DNA of 64,000 nt from Alphaproteobacteria bacterium (GTDB lineage: Bacteria > Pseudomonadota > Alphaproteobacteria > Thalassobaculales > Thalassobaculaceae), in assembly GCA_013203465.1 (NCBI GenBank), contig JABMNR010000043.1:27985-91984 (forward strand), in the 5' to 3' direction. Below the pieces are notes generated by a model, which worked only from the letters and a program-made list of their open reading frames with translations, made no database searches and was not told the DNA's origin. A program made the translations under genes and the position numbers. Positions 56,989-64,000 of the stretch are shown here, in pieces; the stretch's first letter is position 1, and each line of letters begins with the position of its first letter.

Positions 56989-57696
56989 ATGAACGAGGTT
57001 CTGTTTCGTGCGCGACCCGGACTGCCGGGGACAGGGCCTGCCGCTCCGATGGAACGACCGTCACGCCCGCAAACCCTGTTCATCGCGTGCGGTGCGTTGG
57101 CCAGGGAGTTGGTTGAACTGAAGCGGTCGACCGGCTGGTCCGAGTTGACCATCACCTGTCTGCCGGCGCATTGGCACAACACCCCGCAGAAGATCGCGCC
57201 AGCGGTGCTGCGCAAGATACGCTCGGCTCGGCGGTCATTCGACCAGGTGTTCGTGATCTACGGCGATTGCGGCACCGGTGGTGAGCTTGACCGGGTGCTG
57301 GAGGCCGAGGGGGTGGAGCGCATTCCCGGCCCGCACTGCTATCAGATGTACATGGGCGCCGCCGCCTTCGAGGCGCGGGCCGATGTCGAGCCGGGGTGTT
57401 TCTACCTGACCGATTACCTGGCGCGACATTTCGACAGGCTGATCATCAAGGGTTTGGGCCTCGATCGCTATCCTGAGTTGTTGGTCGACTATTTCGGCAA
57501 CTACACCACCCTGGTGCATTTGGCCCAGCTGGCCGACTCCTCGCTCAAGGCCAAGGCCGGGAAAGCGGCGGCGCGATTGGGCTTGGCGTTTGAATATCGG
57601 CTGGTCGGCTATGGCGAGTTGGGAGCGTTCGTCTCCCAGATCGCCGATGACGGCCCGCAACCGGCCGGATTGACCGAGCCCGTCGCGGCGGAGTGA
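56989..57696 (+). CDS. DUF1638 domain-containing protein
   Basis: A 235-residue protein of the DUF1638 family. It shows a putative metal-binding set: Cys34 (ACGAL), Cys57, His61 and His63 (TCLPAHWHN), Cys94 (YGDCGTGG) and His116/Cys117 (GPHCYQMYMG). Family members repeatedly sit with corrinoid methyltransferase genes in methanogens and alphaproteobacteria, but their reaction is unknown. It is 7 bp after the corrinoid protein gene and 4 bp before the next gene, so it is clearly part of the module. I infer a role in methyl-group or corrinoid handling, not a proven one. Confidence 0.9.
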   Translation: MNEVLFRARPGLPGTGPAAPMERPSRPQTLFIACGALARELVELKRSTGWSELTITCLPAHWHNTPQKIAPAVLRKIRSARRSFDQVFVIYGDCGTGGELDRVLEAEGVERIPGPHCYQMYMGAAAFEARADVEPGCFYLTDYLARHFDRLIIKGLGLDRYPELLVDYFGNYTTLVHLAQLADSSLKAKAGKAAARLGLAFEYRLVGYGELGAFVSQIADDGPQPAGLTEPVAAE

Positions 57697-57700
57697 CGCC

Positions 57701-58015
57701 GTGGCCAATTTAGTGGTTATATACTGGCGCGACATCCCGGCCCAGGTGATCGTCGAGAAAGGCCGGGGCCGGGGCCGAGAGAGCGCCAAGGTCGAGCTGC
57801 CAAAACGATTTATCGCCGCGATTGACGCCGCCGCCATGAAGAGCGGCGCCGAGGAGGCGGATGATTACCTTGAGGAGTGGCGCCGGTCCGATCCGATCGA
57901 GGTCGCGGATGGCGGCATGGAGAGCACCGCCGCCGCCAAGGCGTCCGAGTTGGAAGATGCCTACCCCGCCGAACGGTTGCGCGCGTTGATCGCCAACGGC
58001 GGTCGTGAGGGGTAG
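57701..58015 (+). CDS. Virulence-factor domain protein (PF13769-like) of the corrinoid module
   Basis: A 104-residue protein starting MANLVVIYWRDIPAQVIVEK, then an alpha-beta domain (VELPKRFIAAIDAAAMKSG, EADDYLEEWRR). The family name 'virulence factor' is historical. The protein recurs beside MttB/DUF1638/corrinoid genes, implying a small accessory subunit. It starts with GTG, preceded by GGAG 8 nt upstream, 4 bp after DUF1638. No catalytic residues are evident. Confidence 0.88.
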   Translation: MANLVVIYWRDIPAQVIVEKGRGRGRESAKVELPKRFIAAIDAAAMKSGAEEADDYLEEWRRSDPIEVADGGMESTAAAKASELEDAYPAERLRALIANGGREG

Positions 58016-58024
58016 GACCGGCGG

Positions 58025-58513
58025 TCACCTCTCCAGGATCAAACACGTCTCCGAGCCGTGGGCGTAGACCTTGCCGTTGGTATCGACGATGCGGCCCTCG
58101 GCGGTGGCGGTGCGGTGGCCGCGATGCACCACCCAGCCCTCGGCGCGAAGCGTGCCGATTTTGGCGGTGATGCCACGGGTAATATTCACTTTATATTCCA
58201 AGGTCGTGTAGCCACCGCCGGCGGGTAGGGTTGAATGCACGGCGCAGCCCATGGCGCTGTCGAGCAGGATGCCATACCAGCCGCCGTGCAGGGTGCCGGC
58301 CGGATTCAACAGATGCTCGGCCCAGCCGCCCTCGAAGACCGCGCGACCGTCCTCGGCTTCGGCCAAGCGGAAGCCGACGGTGGCGGCGATGCTGGGACTG
58401 GGCAACGTACCGTTGGCGACCCGGGTGAGCAGATCCAAGCCGGACAGGGTGCGCGTTGCCTCAGCGAGGGGAGCAGGATCGTCCCAGCTGTAGCGTCGAT
58501 CGCGTTCGGTCAT
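58025..58513 (-). CDS. PaaI-type hot-dog fold thioesterase
   Basis: A 162-residue hot-dog protein with NPAGTLHGGWYGILLDSAMG, the PaaI-type active-site helix, followed by YTTLEYKVNITRG and the late HGSETCLILE strand. It likely hydrolyses acyl-CoA thioesters; the substrate is unknown. An AAGGA site lies 9 nt before the ATG at 58513. It is on the minus strand in the middle of the corrinoid run and so splits the plus-strand genes into two groups. Whether it belongs to the module is unclear; it could be an insertion. Confidence 0.85.
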   Translation of the reverse strand: MTERDRRYSWDDPAPLAEATRTLSGLDLLTRVANGTLPSPSIAATVGFRLAEAEDGRAVFEGGWAEHLLNPAGTLHGGWYGILLDSAMGCAVHSTLPAGGGYTTLEYKVNITRGITAKIGTLRAEGWVVHRGHRTATAEGRIVDTNGKVYAHGSETCLILER

Positions 58514-58699
58514 GGGTGAAGTCCTTCTTGTCCGCCCCGGGTCCAATGGTTGCCACAGGGCATGCCGTGTTATCGTCGGCAACACAATCGCGCGTTCGTC
58601 AACGCAGCGTGTCGGATTTGAGGTGTTGCGCGACGCCAACCGGCCATCGGAAATTCCGATTTGCCCCCATATCTTGGACAGGTTTGGAGGAGGCAGGTC

Positions 58700-59623
58700 A
58701 TGGCTTTGAATACCCACGATGCTGTTCGCGCCTTGATGGCGGATTTTTCGGTTGAGACCACGCCGGCCTCATCGGCCAAGGTCGCGTCCTTCGCCAGCCA
58801 TCTGACGCGGGGTACCACGGTCAATGTCACCATGTTGGCGGGTTCCGATCCGTTGGACACGGTCGCGGTCGCCAAGCGGCTGCGCGACGAGGGGTTCGAG
58901 CCGGTACCGCACGTGGCCGCTCGTTCCATCACCGACCGCGCGGCGCTTGACAACTATCTCGGCCGCCTGAAGGACGAAGCCGGGGTGACCCAGGTGTTGG
59001 TGATAGCCGGTGGCCGAGACACGCCGGCCGGTACCTTCGGATCGTCCATGGATCTGCTGGAAACTGACTTGTTCCAGACCCACGGCATAGCTAAAATCGG
59101 TGTCGCCGGCCATCCCGAAGGGACGCCGGATATCCCCGAGGCGGCGCTGCGGGAGGCGCTTCTCTGGAAGAACCGCTTCGCGCGGGAAACAGGGCTTGAT
59201 CTCTACATCGAGACCCAGTTCTGTTTCGACGTCGGCGCCATCATGGCCTGGGACAAGACCATTCGCGGCTGGGGCAATCAGCTGCCGATTCACCTTGGCG
59301 TGCCTGGGTTGGCGTCGCTCAAGACCTTGTTGAAATTCGCCCAGATGTCCGGTATCGGCCCGTCGATTCGGGTGCTGACCCGGCAGGCCCGTAATCTGGC
59401 CAAGCTGATGTTGGTGCAGGCACCGGATCGGCTGATGCTGGATTTGGCCGCCTACAAGGCGACGGACCCGGATTGTGGCATCGAGAAAGTGCACTTCTAT
59501 CCGTTCGGCGGCCTTGCCAAGACCGCCGATTGGGCCAACGCCCTGGCCGAGGGCCGGTTTACCCTCGACGCCAAGGGCACATCGATCGAGATCATCCAGG
59601 ACGGTTTGCGCGCCGCCTCGTAA
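58700..59623 (+). CDS. Methylenetetrahydrofolate reductase (MetF-like)
   Basis: A 307-residue TIM-barrel flavoenzyme: FSVETTPA near the N-terminus, VNVTMLAGSDP, a PVPHVAARS strand, IAGGRDTPAGTF and YIETQFCFDV. In the usual biosynthetic direction it reduces methylene-THF to methyl-THF. Here, beside a corrinoid methyltransferase, it is expected to run the other way, oxidising methyl-THF made from the donor. Short and divergent from canonical MetF. A GGAGGAGG ribosome site 6 nt before the ATG sets the start. Divergent from the thioesterase gene across 186 bp. Confidence 0.9.
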   Translation: MALNTHDAVRALMADFSVETTPASSAKVASFASHLTRGTTVNVTMLAGSDPLDTVAVAKRLRDEGFEPVPHVAARSITDRAALDNYLGRLKDEAGVTQVLVIAGGRDTPAGTFGSSMDLLETDLFQTHGIAKIGVAGHPEGTPDIPEAALREALLWKNRFARETGLDLYIETQFCFDVGAIMAWDKTIRGWGNQLPIHLGVPGLASLKTLLKFAQMSGIGPSIRVLTRQARNLAKLMLVQAPDRLMLDLAAYKATDPDCGIEKVHFYPFGGLAKTADWANALAEGRFTLDAKGTSIEIIQDGLRAAS

Positions 59624-59659
59624 CGTCCACCCTCTCGCCATCGCCAGGGAAGTCCGCAC

Positions 59660-60568
59660 ATGGCCGACACCATCGTCAGTTCCGCCACCCGTGAGGTCGT
59701 CATTGGCTTCGATCGCCCGTTCTGCGTGATTGGGGAGCGGATCAACCCCACCGGCCGCAAGCTGCTGGCCGCCGAGATGACGGTTGGCGATTACAGCCGG
59801 GTCGAGAGTGATGCCCGTGCCCAAGTCGAGGCCGGCGCCAACATGCTGGACGTCAACGCCGGCATTCCGCTGACCGATGAGCCCAGGATTTTGGCCGAGA
59901 CGATCCAGTTGGTGCAGTCGATCACCGATGTCCCCTTGTCGATCGACAGCTCGATCGTTGAGGCGCTGGAGCGCGGCCTGTCGGTCTACAAAGGCAAGGC
60001 GCTGGTGAACTCGGTGACCGGCGAGGAGGAGCGGCTCGAGATGGTGCTGCCGCTGATCAAGAAATACGGCGCCGCCGTGGTCGCGATCTCGAACGACGAG
60101 ACCGGCATCTCCGAAGACCCGGACGTGCGCTATGAGGTCGCCAAGAAGATTGTCGAACGGGCGGCGGATTACGGCATTCCGCGCGCCGATGTGGTGGTCG
60201 ACCCGCTGGTCATGCCGGTGGGCGCCTTGAACCAGGCCGGTGTCGCCGCGATGCGGTTGATCCGCCGGTTGCGCGACGAGTTGGGGGTGAACACCACCTG
60301 CGGAGCGTCGAACATCTCGTTTGGCTTGCCGAACCGGCATGCGTTGAACGCCGCGTTCCTGTCGATGGCGATTGGGTCCGGCATGACCTCGGCCATTATG
60401 AACCCGCTGCACGCCGAGGAAATGCAAGGCGTCATGGGCGCCAATGTGATGATGGGCCATGACCCGGAATGCCGCCGCTGGATCAAGAAGTTCCGCGAGC
60501 CGGCCGCCGACGGTCAGGAAGCCCAGGGCGCGCGTGGCGGCCGCGAACGCCGCCGCCGCCGGGCCTGA
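59660..60568 (+). CDS. Methyltetrahydrofolate:corrinoid methyltransferase
   Basis: A 302-residue pterin-binding TIM barrel (MtvA/CmuB/AcsE type). It has IGERINPTGRKLLA, the folate-binding ANMLDVNAG, DVPLSIDSS and the phosphate-side NSVTGEE, plus GASNISFGLPNRHALNAAFL. It should move a methyl group between Co(III)-methyl corrinoid and THF, giving methyl-THF. 36 bp downstream of the MetF-like gene and 38 bp upstream of the reactivase gene; all three are in one run. The C-terminal tail is very basic (ends GRERRRRRRA), which is unusual. Confidence 0.93.
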   Translation: MADTIVSSATREVVIGFDRPFCVIGERINPTGRKLLAAEMTVGDYSRVESDARAQVEAGANMLDVNAGIPLTDEPRILAETIQLVQSITDVPLSIDSSIVEALERGLSVYKGKALVNSVTGEEERLEMVLPLIKKYGAAVVAISNDETGISEDPDVRYEVAKKIVERAADYGIPRADVVVDPLVMPVGALNQAGVAAMRLIRRLRDELGVNTTCGASNISFGLPNRHALNAAFLSMAIGSGMTSAIMNPLHAEEMQGVMGANVMMGHDPECRRWIKKFREPAADGQEAQGARGGRERRRRRA

Positions 60569-60606
60569 GATCGACGGCGCGACGAAACGGGAGACGCTCG
60601 ATCGGC

Positions 60607-62679
60607 ATGAACGACGCCCCAGGTAGCAGCCAGGAGATCATGGCGCCCTCCAGTACCGAGGCGGCGGGCGGGACCTTTGTCGTGTTCACGCCGTCCGGCA
60701 AGCGTGGCCGGTTCCCGGTCGGCACGCCGGTGCTTCAGGCGGCCCGCAGCCTCGGCGTCGACATCGATTCGGTGTGCGGTGGGCGGGGCATCTGCGGCCG
60801 CTGCCAAGTTGAGTTGTCGGTCGGTAATTTCTCCAAATTCCAAATCGACAGCCAAGCCGGGAATCTGACCGAACCGGCGCGCAATGAGCTGCGCTACACG
60901 GAAAAGCGCGGCTTGGCGTCCGGACGGCGGCTGTCGTGCTCGACCAAGCTGTTGGGCGACGTCGTCATCGACGTGCCGGAGAGCAGTCAGGTCCATCGGC
61001 AAATCGTGCGCAAGCGGGCCGAGGCGCGCGCGATCGAGATCAAGCCGATCCACAAACTGCATTACGTCGAGGTGCGCGAGCCGGACATGCACGACCCGTC
61101 GGGTGATTTCCGGCGGCTGTGCGAGAGCCTGCGCGAGCAATGGCCCAATTGGGGTGTGGCCGACGACGTGAGTTGCGATCTGCCGGTGCTGGTGTCGCTG
61201 CAGAAGGCGCTGCGCGCCGGCGAGTGGAAGGTCACGGTCTGCCTGCGCGAGGGACGCCGCGTGGTCGGCGTCTGGCCGGGGTTCCGGCAAAATATCTATG
61301 GCTTGGCGGTCGACATCGGCTCGACCACCATGTCGGCGCATCTGTGCGAGTTGGCCACCGGCGAGGTCGTTGCCTCATCCGGGGTGATGAACCCGCAGAT
61401 CCGCTTCGGCGAGGATCTGATGAGCCGGGTCAGCTACGTGATGATGAACCCCGGCGGTGAGGTTGAGTTGACCCGGGTGGTACGCGAGTCGATCAACTAT
61501 CTCGCGGGGCAGGTGGCGGACGAGGCCGAGATCACTCGCGAGGACATCATTGACCTGGTGTTTGTCGGCAATCCGATCATGCATCACCTGATGCTGGGTA
61601 TCGATCCGACGGAGCTTGGCGGCGCTCCGTTCGCGTTGACGATCGACACGGCGGTAAATCTGCGGGCCGAGGAACTTGGCCTGTCGCTGCACCCGAACGC
61701 GCGGGTCTATGGTCTGCCGTGCATCGCCGGTCATGTGGGCGCCGACACGGCGGCGGTCATTCTGTCCGAGGCCCCGCACGCCCAGGACGCGATGACCCTG
61801 ATCGTCGATGTCGGCACCAATGCCGAGATCGTGCTGGGCAACCGGCATCGGCTGCTGGCCGCGTCCTCTCCGACCGGTCCCGCCTTCGAGGGCGCGCAAA
61901 TATCCAGTGGGCAGCGGGCGGCGCCCGGGGCCATCGAGCGGGTGCGGATCGACCCCGTTACCCTGGAACCCCGGTTCCGGGTGATCGGCTGCGAGCAGTG
62001 GTCGGACGAGGATGGTTTCCACGATGAGGTCTGGCGCACCGGGGTCACCGGCATCTGCGGCTCGGGCATCATCGAGGTTCTGGCTGAGATGTATCTGGCG
62101 GGCATCCTCAAGGCCGACGGCACCATTGATGGCGCGGCCGCCGCTCGGTCGTCCCGAATCGAGAATGATGGCCGTACCTTCGTCTACCGGCTCTCGCCCG
62201 AGGTGGTGATCACCCAGAACGACGTGCGGGCGATCCAGCTGGCCAAGGCCGCGCTGTACGCCGGCGCCCGGCTGCTGATGGACAAGATGGGGGTCGAGAC
62301 CGTCGAGCGGGTGATCCTCGCGGGCGCCTTCGGCAGCCATATCGATGTCAAATACGCCATGGTCCTGGGGTTGATCCCGGATTGTCGGTTGGACAAGGTC
62401 TGGTCGGTCGGCAACGCGGCGGGGACTGGCGCGCGGATGGCGCTGCTCAACGCCGATGCTCGGCGCGAGATCGAGCGGGTGGTGCGTCGGGTCGAGAAGG
62501 TCGAAACGGCGGTCGAACCCCGGTTCCAGGAGCATTTCGTCGAGGCCATGGCGATCCCGCACGCCACCGCCCAGTACCCGAACCTGAGCCGTGAGGTGAC
62601 CTTGCCCGAGCGCCCGAGCCCCGAAGCGCTGATGGGCGGTGCGAAGGGTGAGGGAAGGCGCCGCCGTCGGCGGACCTAA
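60607..62679 (+). CDS. Corrinoid-protein reductive activator (RACo-like; 2Fe-2S + ASKHA, DUF4445)
   Basis: A 690-residue protein. The N-terminal plant-type 2Fe-2S ferredoxin domain holds Cys57, Cys63, Cys66 and Cys111. A linker follows, then a middle domain with LAVDIGSTTMSAHLCELA (ASKHA phosphate 1 region) and a C-terminal part with LIVDVGTNAEIVLG and LAGAFGSHID. RACo proteins reduce inactive Co(II) corrinoid to Co(I), driven by ATP, and so keep the methyl carrier active. The start at 60607 is not decided by a strong ribosome site; an ATG at 60640 has AGGAG close by. The end overlaps the convergent dehydrogenase gene by 4 bp. Tail ends in a basic RRRRRR run. Confidence 0.92.
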   Translation: MNDAPGSSQEIMAPSSTEAAGGTFVVFTPSGKRGRFPVGTPVLQAARSLGVDIDSVCGGRGICGRCQVELSVGNFSKFQIDSQAGNLTEPARNELRYTEKRGLASGRRLSCSTKLLGDVVIDVPESSQVHRQIVRKRAEARAIEIKPIHKLHYVEVREPDMHDPSGDFRRLCESLREQWPNWGVADDVSCDLPVLVSLQKALRAGEWKVTVCLREGRRVVGVWPGFRQNIYGLAVDIGSTTMSAHLCELATGEVVASSGVMNPQIRFGEDLMSRVSYVMMNPGGEVELTRVVRESINYLAGQVADEAEITREDIIDLVFVGNPIMHHLMLGIDPTELGGAPFALTIDTAVNLRAEELGLSLHPNARVYGLPCIAGHVGADTAAVILSEAPHAQDAMTLIVDVGTNAEIVLGNRHRLLAASSPTGPAFEGAQISSGQRAAPGAIERVRIDPVTLEPRFRVIGCEQWSDEDGFHDEVWRTGVTGICGSGIIEVLAEMYLAGILKADGTIDGAAAARSSRIENDGRTFVYRLSPEVVITQNDVRAIQLAKAALYAGARLLMDKMGVETVERVILAGAFGSHIDVKYAMVLGLIPDCRLDKVWSVGNAAGTGARMALLNADARREIERVVRRVEKVETAVEPRFQEHFVEAMAIPHATAQYPNLSREVTLPERPSPEALMGGAKGEGRRRRRRT

Positions 62680-63635
62680 GCAGCGCCCATCGGCCGTACT
62701 TCGTAGCCCGATTCCTCCGGCTCGTCGTCGAGGATTTCAGCCGGAAAGCCGCTGGCCAGGATGGCGTGGCCGGTCACGTCCTCCAAGCGCTTGATAATGT
62801 TCGGTGAGCCTTCGCGCGCGCCATAGCGGTCGATGCCGTCGCGGAAAATCTCGATCAGCAGCGGCGAGACGTCGAGCGGTATGCCGGTCCGATCGGCCAC
62901 CGTCTGGAACAGGCCGATGTCCTTCATCACCAGATCCATGGTGAAGTTGATGTCGCGCGAGCCGTTCAGGATCACTTGGCTTTCGGTTTCATGCACGAAG
63001 GAGTTGCCCGAGGAAATACGGATCGCCTCGTAGGCGGTGGCCAGATCCATGCCCGCCGCCTTGGAGGTCACCAACGCCTCGCACAAGGTGACCAGATTGG
63101 CGGTGGCGAGGTAGTTGGTGACCACCTTGAGCACCGAGGCCGAGCCGAGCGGGCCGGTGTGCAGGATGCGTCGACCCATGGCGACGAGCGCCGGAAACGC
63201 CGCCTCGAACGCCGGTCGCTCGCACCCGGCGAAAATCGCGATGTTGCCGGTCGCCGCCCGATGACAGCCGCCGGAGACCGGACAGTCGATCGGCATGCCG
63301 CCCAGGGCGGTCACCTCGGCGCCCAGCCGCGTGACCTCGGCCTCGTCGGTGGTGCTCATCTCCATCCACAGCTTGCCATCGGAAAACCCCGCCAGCACGC
63401 CGTCGTCGGCTTCCATCACCGCCGCACTGGCCGCCGGGCTCGGCAGACAGGTGATCACCGCGTCCACCGCCTCGGCCATCGCCTTGGAACTGTCGGCCCA
63501 GTGCGCGCCGCCGTCGATAAACGGTTTTGCCGCCTCGGCGTTGAGGTCACGTACCCACAGCTCGTATCCGTTGCGCAGCAACGACCCCGCGAGCTTGCCG
63601 CCGACATTTCCCAAGCCGATGAACCCGATCCGCAT
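62676..63635 (-). CDS. NAD(P)-dependent 3-hydroxyisobutyrate-dehydrogenase-like oxidoreductase
   Basis: A 319-residue beta-hydroxyacid dehydrogenase. The N-terminal Rossmann motif MRIGFIGLGNVGG is followed by the substrate-binding IDCPVSGGCHRA (DCPVSGG) and the GxxGxGxxxKxxxN-type LKVVTNYLATANLVT with catalytic Lys. Members oxidise 3-hydroxyisobutyrate, tartronate semialdehyde or related acids; the acid used here is unknown. It is convergent with the RACo-like gene by a 4-bp overlap and divergent from the small membrane protein gene across 94 bp. Confidence 0.92.
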   Translation of the reverse strand: MRIGFIGLGNVGGKLAGSLLRNGYELWVRDLNAEAAKPFIDGGAHWADSSKAMAEAVDAVITCLPSPAASAAVMEADDGVLAGFSDGKLWMEMSTTDEAEVTRLGAEVTALGGMPIDCPVSGGCHRAATGNIAIFAGCERPAFEAAFPALVAMGRRILHTGPLGSASVLKVVTNYLATANLVTLCEALVTSKAAGMDLATAYEAIRISSGNSFVHETESQVILNGSRDINFTMDLVMKDIGLFQTVADRTGIPLDVSPLLIEIFRDGIDRYGAREGSPNIIKRLEDVTGHAILASGFPAEILDDEPEESGYEVRPMGAA

Positions 63636-63729
63636 GACCCTTGCTCCCAGCCGCCTATAGTCCGTGTAGTGTCGCTGATTCCCGCCCGGCGGTCGCGGGC
63701 GTTTTGTGGCATTGCGGGGAGAGTCCTGA

Positions 63730-63975
63730 ATGACGATGTTCGATCTGGTCGGCGTCCTTGGCACGCTGTTGATGCTGTCGGCCTTCGCCCTGCCGCAGAT
63801 GGGGAAGCTGCGGCAGGACAGTCTTGGCTATCTGCTGATGAACGCCTTCGGCGCGGGCTTCGTGCTGATCTCGCTGAGCGAGAAATTCAATCTCGCGGCC
63901 TTCCTGCTGGAGGCGGCGTGGCTCGTGGTCAGCGTCTACGGGATGGCGCGGTGGGCGATGGCGCGACGTGGCTAG
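63730..63975 (+). CDS. Small multi-helix membrane protein (CBU_0592-like)
   Basis: An 81-residue protein with three hydrophobic segments (about 5-22, 33-49 and 57-73) and the PQMGKLRQDSLGYLLMNAFGAGFVLIS pattern (in two parts) of the CBU_0592-like family. Function unknown. A GGGGAGAG tract precedes the ATG at 63730; another ATG lies two codons on. No other gene follows before the window end at 64000. Confidence 0.72.
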   Translation: MTMFDLVGVLGTLLMLSAFALPQMGKLRQDSLGYLLMNAFGAGFVLISLSEKFNLAAFLLEAAWLVVSVYGMARWAMARRG

Positions 63976-64000
63976 ATGTTTGGTCCCAGGTTTTGATGGA

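Noticed and set aside
57701..58015. A virulence role for the virulence-factor-domain protein
   Set aside because: Its neighbours are one-carbon metabolism genes; the family name is historical and nothing here indicates pathogenicity.

Overview
The window is a dense, GC-rich stretch of bacterial chromosome. It has no intergenic gap above about 280 bp, mostly single-copy housekeeping and metabolic genes, and no phage, insertion sequence, CRISPR array or rRNA operon. Several features point to an alphaproteobacterium, most likely of the Rhodospirillales type: aerobic-type cobaltochelatase genes cobS/cobT beside a dnaJ-like gene and bolA, an FnrN-type oxygen regulator, two PAS_5-type proteins, a DUF2889 protein, an RHH-domain protein, and xerD-accA adjacency. 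This placement is inference from gene content, not a phylogeny.

Layout. 1-6.9 kb: a cut-off HpaB-type hydroxylase, an SDR dehydrogenase, cobyric acid synthase (cobQ), and the minus-strand block parvulin-argJ-mutT. 7-10 kb: secA. 9.9-17.5 kb: catabolic genes. These are a KDA-dehydratase-like lyase, a FAD-linked 2-hydroxyacid dehydrogenase broken by a 66-bp insertion, a histidine kinase with a frameshifted end, and a divergent MFS / AraC-amidohydrolase unit. 17.6-24.3 kb: a secreted 5'-nucleotidase, cobT, cobS, a DnaJ-domain protein, bolA, an RHH protein and DUF2889. 24.4-31.6 kb: corC-like, aroB-aroK, a small membrane protein, an exported alpha-helical protein, xerD and accA. 31.7-42.3 kb: a PAS_5 protein, a molybdopterin oxidoreductase, a TVP38 / flavoprotein disulfide reductase / histidine kinase operon, an FNR-type regulator, a degenerate PanC paralogue, xanthine phosphoribosyltransferase and two envelope proteins. 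42.6 kb: tRNA-Arg(ACG). 42.8-52.2 kb: a lipoprotein, an MFS permease, a Fur-boxed ferric-iron ABC importer (no ATPase present), an amine-oxidase-like flavoprotein, gamma-glutamyltransferase and a second PAS_5 protein.

51.7-62.7 kb holds the most interesting material. First comes an AmmeMemoRadiSam locus, in which the MEMO and AMMECR1 domains are fused in one protein and transcribed divergently from their radical-SAM partner. A degenerate receiver-domain protein follows. Then comes a corrinoid-dependent one-carbon module: B12-binding protein, DUF1638 protein, 'virulence factor' domain protein, MetF-like reductase, methyl-THF:corrinoid methyltransferase and a RACo-like 2Fe-2S/ASKHA reactivase. 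The module should move methyl groups from an unknown donor through a corrinoid protein to tetrahydrofolate and then to methylene-THF. No donor-specific methyltransferase (MttB type) is present in the window, so the substrate is unknown. The cobQ, cobS and cobT genes elsewhere in the window would supply cobalamin.

The window ends with a 3-hydroxyisobutyrate-dehydrogenase-like enzyme and a small membrane protein. Two neighbouring genes at 11-13.8 kb both carry disruptive lesions and need checking against raw reads.
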